From Lamellibrachia satsuma (taxonomy: Eukaryota > Annelida > Polychaeta > Sabellida > Siboglinidae): 64,000 nucleotides of DNA. The notes under the pieces are model-generated. The model saw nothing but the letters and a program-made list of their open reading frames with translations, was not told the origin of the DNA and ran no database searches. The number at the start of each line of letters is the position of its first letter. Position 1 is the first letter of the stretch. Below are positions 54,873-64,000 of the stretch, piece by piece. Location of the stretch: positions 496,001 to 560,000 of the forward strand of contig BSQZ01000035.1 of NCBI GenBank assembly GCA_033239005.1. Reading direction: 5' to 3'. A program made the translations under genes and the position numbers.

Positions 54873-55514
54873 TTAATTGATTGAATTGTGGCAGAATTGA
54901 GCAAACATTGCAAGTGTAATCAGGCAGCAGTCTCAAAATGTAAACACAGTTCCTGGGAAACAGCAGTACAATTCTCATTCAATATCACTGGTTGTTTCTT
55001 GATGACAAACCTTGTTGGAGCATGTGGCGTACATCAAAGGACTTTTGAAAATTAGCCGAATTTAAAGTGTGACAGAAACTGCAAAATCGATATTACTCAT
55101 AAATGTGCTTGCAGCTTTGTTGGTGCTTTCCAGTGATTGTATTTTGTCTGTTAGCAGAAGTAATAGGTTATTAAACAGTAAGCTAACACCACACTGGTGT
55201 ATATCAAAACACCTACCTCTCAACAGATTATCTTAGTGTTTCTTAGATGTGCATCATGTGATCGTTGTTTAGTCACCACCCGGGTCACTAGATGATATCA
55301 GGTCTGATGAAAACTGCCATCAGCTTTGTCCTATTGTCAGTGTAGGCTGGTGCCTAGTAGCTTGTTGGGCAGTGCTTCATATGTTGTCTGTGACAGGCAA
55401 GTGTGGAAAATACTGTAGTGTAATACTTTTCTGCAAACTATGTATCCAACCACAAAAATGGCCTACTCGAAACAGCACACATTGTGCATGGACAGGCATG
55501 ATTGTTTCCATCAG

Positions 55515-56080
55515 TGGCAGGTCGACGTTTTGTGATTGAGACTACTTCGACCTGAAATCATTCTAGGTATGCGGGTTGTTTTCTGGCATATACACAAAAC
55601 AGCACTCGCAGAATAGCTGGCTGGGAGAGGTTCGCTGGAAGTTGCTCGCTCTGACCAACTGTCATGAACCTGACAGTTGCTGACTTGGGTCAGAACATTG
55701 CCCAATTGTCCACTGCTGACATCTCACGCTGGTGGTATATATGTGACAAAAACACAGGGCGAGTGGTTGAACACGCGAGTGAGTGAATCGCCAATGCAGT
55801 CGACCCACAGTTGCGCGATATTGTATCTGTTCATTAGATAGCACCGCGTGCTTATTAGTGGTAACCCGATCGCTTGCTCGAGGGAGCGTTCAGCCAGTGG
55901 CGTGTTGAAGACATGACAGCGAAATTAGACGTGGTCCTTGCTTGGCAGTTTACTTCTTGACGCATTCTGGGGTGTTGCGCGCACGCACAAGCATATTTAC
56001 CCATGTCTTGCGGGAACAGGGAATGGAAAACGACTACTTCTCCCCACAGTGTCGTAGGCAACACTGCAAGCCCGCCAGGT
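55515..56080 (+). promoter_or_regulatory. CpG-rich patch, candidate internal promoter
   Basis: By eye this ~570-bp stretch holds about 32 CpG dinucleotides and is close to 50% GC, in surroundings that are AT-rich and strongly CpG-poor. It includes gcgcgata, accgcgtg, cccgatcgcttgctcgag and gcgcgcacgcac. A tatatat motif sits at about 55736. It lies 2.5 kb downstream of the last PR-domain exon, where an internal promoter would yield a protein lacking the PR domain. Such PR-minus isoforms are known for several PRDM genes (PRDM2, MECOM, PRDM16). Alternatives are an enhancer, or the remains of a recent GC-rich insertion. Strand is inferred from the gene. Confidence 0.35.
56003..56078 (+). other. 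Candidate alternative first coding exon of a PR-minus isoform
   Basis: An ATG at 56003 (context tttacccATGt) opens 25 codons, beginning MSCGNREWK and ending TASPP plus one base, followed by a consensus-like donor CCGCCAG|gtaacc. An in-frame TGA lies 45 bases upstream, so the frame would start here. The exit phase is 1, identical to that of exon C, so both could splice to the same next exon. A second ATG at 56023 gives phase 2 and would not fit. This is a pattern match only; chance occurrence is quite possible. Confidence 0.2.
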
Positions 56081-59000
56081 AACCAGAGCCATGTTATCTT
56101 TTTCATTTTGCTCAGAGTGTGTGGTGTAGTTTTTCAAATGGTAACTTGATATCCACTTGTGCCGTGATAACATTGTTACAGCGTATATTATATATCATAT
56201 TGTGTTGATGCGTGTTGTAAAAACTGTTTATTTGTAGATGGAGACAGTACAAAATATACATGGCTGTTTAATAGAACATCACTGCTTTTTAGTTGTTTTT
56301 TCTAAGCTGTGTGTGTCCTAGATTAAACAAAAATTAAGTTGGTGTAAATAATTACCATGCTTATTAACGCTTGAGTAGTTCATTGATGTTTCTTGCAGGA
56401 GCAAATTGTTGATCTTTGACTAGCAAGTTAAGAAAATGTATACAAATATTCTATGGTACTTGATTTGTGTAGAAAATTATAATATTAATCTCTAAGGCTG
56501 ACACTACAATTTAAATAAAATATTTATAATTTTTTTTTAAATATTATAATTTGTTTAAAAAAGAAACTGTTTATTATATATATATATATGGGTAAGTACA
56601 CTAATTAATTATCATTAATCATTTCAATATAACCATACCAACTTCTGGTTGGCAAAACACAGATACCTTTAATGGTATTAGAAATAAGATTAACTATTTG
56701 GAAATCTTATCTGTATATTAATATTTATATATTAATATATATTTTATATATTAATATCTTACATGGTAATGTTATATAACCATTATTCCAACTTTACAAA
56801 TTTGGGTTATCTGTTATAAATCTGATAATTGCTAACATATAATTTATATCATAGTCATCTATAAGTTATTGTTTTAAATTATGTGAATATACATTATTGT
56901 AAATGAACATGCATTTTATTGTAAAGGAAACTTTAATTCTGTTAATGACTGTTTAATTAATTTAGTGTGAATGAATGTACGCTGTATGTTTCTTAATTTA
57001 GGCATGGTTTAAATGTGATTATTGTAGGGTTGATTAATATATTAATGCAGATACAGATTTAACAAGGATAGTATCAGCCCTATAATAATGATATGATAGT
57101 CAAACAAATATATGCAAGTAATAGTTTTCTTAAAAGCTTTCTACAATGAAATACATTAGAGTAATGATTCTTTTTAGTTAACTGTTTATTTTATTGGAAA
57201 TAAAACAAGCTTGTATTGCTCGTTTCTGCAGCAAATCTACACTTTCTTACGGAACAGGTTAATCTGGATTTTTATTTTAAACTTACAATGTTCAATTTGA
57301 CAGATAAATGTTGAGAATGCTTCATAAATTATATTTAGTTAGTATGTTGCATTGCTGTAAGGTTGGATGGCTTATACATTCCCATGAAAATATGCACCAG
57401 TTGACATTCAAACTTAACAAGTGCGCAACATGACAGTTATAAAATCATTTCCAAGTGAATAGTCTGCAGACAATGATCACTGCGAGTAAATTGTCCACGA
57501 AGAATGTTCTTGGTGACCGGCTATCAAAATACTCTTAAGAGGTTTATTGTTGTTGCTAGAAAAGCTGCATTAATGTGGCTGGGTTGATTTGATCAAGGGG
57601 AATAGTTTGCAACGATTGTAGTGTAATAGGTTGTCTTTTTTGTACGTTTTCACTGGAAATGAACACAAATAGCAACACTCGTGTATCTGTTAAAAAGCTA
57701 AACTGGTGGGAAACTTCCATCACTGGGTAAACCTGTTTGTATTTAAGTACATCTTTTGCATTCCTAGAGTTATTGCTATATTTTTAGAAATGTCCATGTC
57801 TTGGATTTTTTTTTACAGAACCTTGATTTGTGTGGTGTTTGCTTTGCATGTAAACATTTTGCAGATTTGACAAATATTCTCCAGGAACAATAATTCAGAC
57901 ATTTCCTGTATATGGTGAAAACATGTTCCGATGATATTTTATGAGTAACTTGTGACAAAAAAAATTCAAACACAAAAAAAAATTATAAAAAAAAAATATT
58001 GTGCATCATAGAATGTTTTTGGAGGTAAACAAGTTAGCATAATCTGCAACATTAACCAGTTAATACAATTAATTCATGCACATCAGTAATCAATGCACAC
58101 ACACAAATTATGTGTTTACAGTTTACATTTTAAATATTGCAACATTGATCTAATCTGGTTAGTTGTTTATGGGAATGCATATAAAGAGGAAACTAATCAA
58201 CATGAATAATAGTTTGATCTGTGCTTGACCTATAATAGCTGTCATCATTTCATAAGCTCAGACACTGGCAATAATAATGATATTCACATAAAACACAGTC
58301 AGTATGAAATGCAAAGAAGACATATAGGATAATTGCACTGTTTGATAGCAAGACGGGATTATTTGGCAGCGTTTTAAACTAGAGGTTAGTGACCACAGAC
58401 CACATCAGAGACACCATTCTGTTGCTGGTGTGTTCTGGTCTGTTGCATAGTCTGCCGACTAACCCACTGTGGTTTGTGAGCACACAACGTATTAAAGATT
58501 CATGTCCCCAGTCTCTATTTAACCTGATGTACTTGTTATTTATATTGTTCTTTGAAGTACGTGGCCAGACAAACTGCACTGTTTCACAGGGCAACATCAT
58601 AACCATTGATACCCGCGGGTTAATTATGTTATATTGTCGCAATTATTAATAAGCTTCTCCAGACGATCACTCTGGAGGAATAGATGCTGCCGATGATGCT
58701 GAGACATGCATGTTTTCTTGTTTTGAGGCCCCAGTTGTTGCATGTCAAGTGTAATACAGATTTAAATGGCATCTGCCTTTGGAAAAAGAATAGAGATTAA
58801 ATGTTTCGTATTTATAGAAAACTTGTAAGTTTTCCCACCATCCAAATTCTGCTCATGCCTAAATTAAGTAAAATATAATAAACATAGCAAACAATGCCTG
58901 CTGAAAGTGCCAATTTCAATTTAATGAAATACATCACATGGCGTTTGCTCAGGGGCCACTGAGAAATAAAAAACTAAAGAAGAAGAAAAAACAATGCTTT

Positions 59001-61339
59001 GCAAAGCTAAAACAAAGCAATAAAAAATGGTCAAGGAACTTTTTTATAATAGTCCCATTGATGATACAAAGTATAATAATTTTAGAAATTGTGTGTGTTT
59101 TTGTCTACCTAAAATGGTTTCACAGCTGATATTCATATCATATTGTGCTACATAATTTTTGTCTGAATTGTAAGAAACCAATTTTAAACTAATGTTAACT
59201 CTGTATGCAGGTGGAGAAAAAAACCAGTCGACAGGTGGTACTTAGAGTGACAGTAGTAATTCTGTTTTCGTTAGTTTTTACATATCAACTTAAGTAGGAT
59301 ATATTGCTGAAAAAAGGGAAGTTACTCTAGCGAACAGGAGCACCAGGTGTGGAAGAACAGAGCAATGGTTCACAGAGATTGTGGATCTCCTCAAGCAATT
59401 GTGACTTGCCTTTTCATTGAGGCCTTGTGATTCCACGTCGAAAGTGTTTTGCTGCGCCAGATTTCTGTTGTCATTTCACCTTAAAATCTTGCCCTTCCCC
59501 AAGGAAGGGGTGTGGGCATGAACAAAAATAATAATAATATACCTTGCCCCACATTAAAATTAATTGTCCAGCTGTTGGTATTGGATTGTAGTGAGCATCC
59601 TGACTATTACCACCTACCATATGCAGTACTGATCTGTGCCAGTGATCCTGGCTGTTTTATTAACTTTCATTGTGTTCCATTGTGTATGTTCCATGCGCAA
59701 CATCACAATTCCACTCAGGCATATCTGCATCCGAGAGACAAAGGATTTCCTTTCGCCTGTCTGTTGTGGGGGTAAAATTGCCCATCGCAGGTAAACTGAC
59801 AGACAGACAGACGTTTAAATCTTGTTTTTGTCGGCTCTGCTTGTTGAATTGTTTTGCGCTTTGCTTTCAAGCTGGGAAGATAAAAGGCCGCGGCCAGACG
59901 GTTTGGTCTGTCGTGTCCTATGGCCACCTGTTTGTCTTTCTGCATCACTTCCACCATGTTGCCTGAAGGATACTACCAGTACAGACATTACAACGTACAA
60001 AGCATGGTTCTAACGAAAGAAATATATATAAATTCTGAAGCGTAATTTGTCTGTCACATTGACTTGCCATCTGCATTAGGAAAAAAACAATTTTCTCTGC
60101 ACTTGGAAATTCAACTTTTTTCTATATCATCTGAGTGACATAATCAAGTTATTGTTGTTTGTCATGTGTCATAAGTAATTCTGCTAATTTAGTGCATTTC
60201 ATGTCCATGTAGCTGAGCAGTATACTTGATGTGATTCCCTTTGTTGTCACTGATTGTATTTGAGGCTTTCCTTGTGAAGCCTTAATGTCTGGTATACCAT
60301 TGTGTACTGGATAAATATGTTCTATATTTTATTCTGTTCTGTTGTGATAATATCAGGTACTGGAGCAATTGAACTATTTTTTATTGCTGATGCAAATTTC
60401 TTGGTTTAAATCCAAAAATACTTAATCATTCCATGTACAAATCATATTTTCACAATGGTTTAGTCCTTCAGCATACGGCCCCGGCTCCAGATTAAAAAAA
60501 TTGCCCCCACCCGTCCAGGTATTACTTGAGGTTTGTATATCCACGTTGTTTGCGACCCAGCCATTTTGTCGTTAATGGTCAATATCCTTTTGTGTAGGCT
60601 GTAGAAGTTCAGTATAAAAATGCGAGAAAAAAAACATCTGCAACATTGCACATACCTCTGCAACATATTGCAGCATTGCTAAAAAGTTTCTCATAAGCCT
60701 TGAACAAGTAGACATAGCTGAACATGAAAATAAACTGTACCGACTCACCTCTCCGGTCAGATTGGCCCATCTAATAGCAGCGTTGTTATTATTGCTATTA
60801 AACGTTGTTAAAAAAAGACATAATTGCAGCTATAGTCAGACCGTCATGTGTAATGATGCATAGGGAAGTGTATGCAGACATTCGGGTGCCATCCTTGCAT
60901 TGATGCGACAAACACTGTCAAAAGAAGCTGGACAGATAACATTCTGTCATGCTACTTCTGCTGGGGGCATTTATATATCCTTATCATAGTATCATCTCAT
61001 GCAGTCCTGTGTTTGTACACACACACGCACACATGCATGCACAGCAATCTGTCTGTGGACATTATGTTTTTAGATTTCCATGATTCCCGACACAGCTCAG
61101 TCGCTGTCAGTCAACGTTTGTAGTCAAAGTTGCAACGATCCTAAGGAACAAAACAGGTATATTTCAACAATCATTGTTCTTGGGGTAATACTAAAAAATT
61201 CAAGCAAGTTTATGCCCAACAATCCTGGTGTAAATATACACCTCCAAGATTTGAAACACCTCCAAGAGTTGAAACAATAAATTCAGAGTAAAAAAAATCA
61301 TGATGAGCATATCATAAATTACTTGAAATTACTAATTTT

Positions 61340-61846
61340 TTTACCCATTAGAGCCCACAACAGCCGCGTCCGGCCACTCTGTCCAGTCCTGAAATGGCCA
61401 CTGCCGGCCACATACAGGACCCAATATTAAAAAAATTCTGGCGATTAGGTACTGAACTAAATGCAACAAAAGTTTGCCACTCCCTAGTGGATACATTTTG
61501 CAACAACATCAGCACGTTACGTGCATGGGTTGCCCTTTTGGAAATCTAGATTTTCATCGGTTTTGTCCATGCCATCTCAAAAATATTTATTTGTATATTT
61601 TTTATGACAAAATATGGTGTTACCTGAAAGCTGTCAGAATTTTATAATGTTTTCAGTGGTGCAAAGCTAACACATATAGCTACATTTTCTCCGTTGGGTT
61701 GCAAATGGTAATTGCCAATGTTGAATATAAACACAATTTTTTCTACAGATTTCTGAACACAAGGAGGTAAAATCACTCGAAATTTGCCAGAAATCCTGGG
61801 AACAGGGGAACATGTTTTTATAAAATGCTGGGGCCTAATGGGTTAA
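61340..61846. mobile_element. Related TTAA-type element with only one matching end
   Basis: The right ~115 bp (about 61730-61842) closely match the right arm of the element at 12.4-12.9 kb, including caaggaggtaaaatc, tttgccagaaatcctggga and ggggcctaatggg followed by TTAA. The left end begins CCCATTAGAGCCC, sharing only about 13 bp of the terminus, and is preceded by TTTA rather than TTAA. The interior (for example ccgcgtccggccactctg) is unrelated to the first copy. It looks like a different family member with short terminal repeats, or a chimaera in which one arm was replaced. Confidence 0.6.
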
Positions 61847-64000
61847 TAAGGAACCTACTTTTTAAAGATTTGCACAAGTTTGATATGTTTACTGTACCAT
61901 AAACAATCTATTTCTTTTACTAGTTAAAGTTCTTTCAGTTTCAAATTGCCAGAGTACCAGGTATATCAGAAGAGATGGTAGCAATGTTTACCAAGAATGC
62001 ACAAGGCGTTAGTGAAGTTGGGAATCCATTGGATGGATTTGAGAAATCTTGTGTTGAAATCTTATATCTAAAATAGTGATGATATAATAGTCAAGCCTGC
62101 ATAACATCAGATTAAAATACCCGGATTAGGTCACTTGATAATGACTTTGTTTCACTTTCTTATTGGCTATGCAGCAACACAGATATCAGTACATGTAAGA
62201 TATACTCAGTCCTTTTGCTTTTTTGATGACTTGTAGGTGTGTAGTTTATGGGCTAAATATTTGGTAAACATTTGTTATAAATAATAAGTTCACTATATAT
62301 TTATGAATATTTTATTTATCATATAATCACTACGTTTTTATTAACATATTTGTCTTGCACAAACCATGATCTTTACATTGCATTTTTATTTTATGTTACC
62401 ATCCTTCTCAATAATATAGTGCACAGTATGTCCATCTGCTGAGAGCCGTGGGCATTCTTTACACACATACTTGATATTCATGCATTTAGCCTAAGTTCTA
62501 AACATTCTGCACTCAATGAATGATATGGCTGTAAAGTATTATACATTACAAGTAAGTCGATACAACGAGTCATTGTTATCGTGCCGGCTCATCACAATGA
62601 AAGATGTGATGTCATCACCACGCCAATGTCCTGAATTCACTCTACTGAATCAACCACAACCTCAATGCCATTTAGTTGTAGTCTTGGTGGATAAACAGAT
62701 CATCAAATAGCATCAACTAAAACTGTTTTTTTGCCATGTCAGAGACGGCGAGGCAGAGTCGACTTATGGAGTTTGCTTAGTTCTATGAAGTGTGCTCAGC
62801 AACTTGTGTTCTTCCTTTATAAAGGAATGTGGCTAGTTCAGGTAAAGCCAGGCCTTAACTATACAAATGCACTGCATTGTTTTGAAAATCAGCCCTTGGT
62901 AATGCAAATGCACACTTTCTGTGGTTGGTCTAGCTGACCTGTAGAAAAAGCTAGACAACCTTGGTCAGTTTGATGCCATATGGTCAGGCACTTCAAACAG
63001 TATTCTCCGGATGCAAGTGTAAATAACAGTGTCACCTAGCATGAATTGTGCTTGCTCTAAAGACAGTCATCTGCTGTCAACTTGGCGAATGGTCTCCTCT
63101 AACTAAAAAAAAATTGTCAAGTTGCAGCATCCTAACTCAATTCTACTTGTGCGAATGTGACTGGAAACTAACATTTACTTTGCATAGCCTGAAGAATGAC
63201 GATCGCAGTTACAAAAGAACAGTGGTACGGATGGCGACATAAAGAACTTTTGTTGGTGTTGTGATTTCTGATGATTGGCTGTGCATGGTTACATGAGCAA
63301 CTATTCAGCTGTAACAATGACCTGAATGATCAGATCCGCTGCGCCAACAATGTTGATCGGGTCTCACAATGCACCGACTGAACCGCCAGGGATCTGGGAC
63401 ATGGTCGGCACACATGGTGCACATGCATGCATGTCCATGTGCAGAATGCTGATGAAATATGCATTGCCATTATCATATTGACGTCAGTCAAATATGCTTT
63501 TTTTATGCCTTGATGTGCAACTCGCTCAAACACAGTTTACAAGGAAGGCAGCATTAGGAACTGCATAGATAGCACAAATGATTAGGTACAGTGTTATCTG
63601 TGCACACCACAAAGTCACATTATCTGTGCTTTGAGATAAGCATAAGTATGAAGAAAATATTGTGTTGGTCAGGCTTGCCCAGCGAGGCAGGTCATTCTCT
63701 GACATCATATGACCTGAATCCAATGAGAGGAAATCACATGTAGGGTCTCAAAACTGTTGCAAGGGCAGTTGGATGGGGGCTTGTCAGCTCAATATGTGCC
63801 AAGTACTTCTTCTCTTCTTGTCTCGTTGTATGTTAACATGACCTCCTGGTTGGAAGAACGCACAGCTTTGCGGTGGCATTTCTCTCTTGGTTCAGTTTGT
63901 TTTTGGTAGTTTACCGAGACCTCCACAACTGTGTCCTTGATACATTACACACTTACTATTTGCCATCTTTTCCAAGTGTTGTAACGTAATTTCTGCCACT

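Larger units (their letters stand above)
53034..64000 (+). other. Start of the intron after exon C, running off the right edge
   Basis: The intron opens with gtaaggtt and would have to end in an acceptor joined in phase 1. No downstream zinc-finger exon (paired TGY codons with the C2H2 spacing) was found before 64000, so the intron probably continues. A CpG-rich patch (55.5-56.1 kb), a SINE and a TTAA element are listed separately. In 56080-61343 and 61847-64000 I see no supported gene or repeat beyond short homopolymers. Confidence 0.6.

Noticed and set aside
59209..59235. Possible 24-base microexon after exon C (atgcag|GTGGAG...ACAG|gtggta)
   Set aside because: Phases would fit, but the acceptor tract is weak and such short matches are expected by chance in 11 kb of intron.

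Overview
The window is AT-rich, CpG-poor animal DNA. It has very long spliceosomal introns, many microsatellites and minisatellites, and decayed LINE, SINE and fold-back elements. Nothing is bacterial: there are no operons, no dense long ORFs and no Shine-Dalgarno spacing. A marine invertebrate, perhaps a mollusc, would fit the repeat style, but no sequence here proves the phylum.

I support one gene with confidence. Three plus-strand exons (13978-14240, 47229-47363, 52919-53033) join in frame, with consensus splice sites and matching phases, to encode an acidic leader followed by a complete PR (SET-related) domain. This is the N-terminal part of a PR-domain zinc-finger transcription regulator, either a PRDM family member or a FOG/ZFPM-like protein. 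The zinc fingers are not in the window: the last exon ends in phase 1 and its intron runs to the right edge. The exon or exons before 13978, including the true start codon, were not found and are probably to the left.

Layout: 1-13977 is the upstream intron, with tandem repeats, a CR1/L2-like LINE relic and a 532-bp TTAA-flanked fold-back element. 14241-47228 is a 33-kb intron holding a degraded coding-looking stretch, a 1-kb 27-bp minisatellite, a second fold-back, a polypurine minisatellite, a CpG-rich patch, two LINE relics and several (TA)n tracts. 47364-52918 is a 5.6-kb intron with a 14-bp minisatellite and a 300-bp (TA)n tract. 53034-64000 is the next intron, with a CpG-rich patch (possible internal promoter), a tRNA-derived SINE and a second TTAA-type element.

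The most interesting hypothesis is that the CpG-rich patch at about 55.5-56.1 kb is an internal promoter just downstream of the PR domain. A candidate first exon in it ends in the same splice phase as the last PR exon, so it could start a PR-minus isoform, as is known for several PRDM genes. This is inference from composition and splice phase only. I found no undescribed biological system; most of the remaining open reading frames are by-products of tandem repeats.
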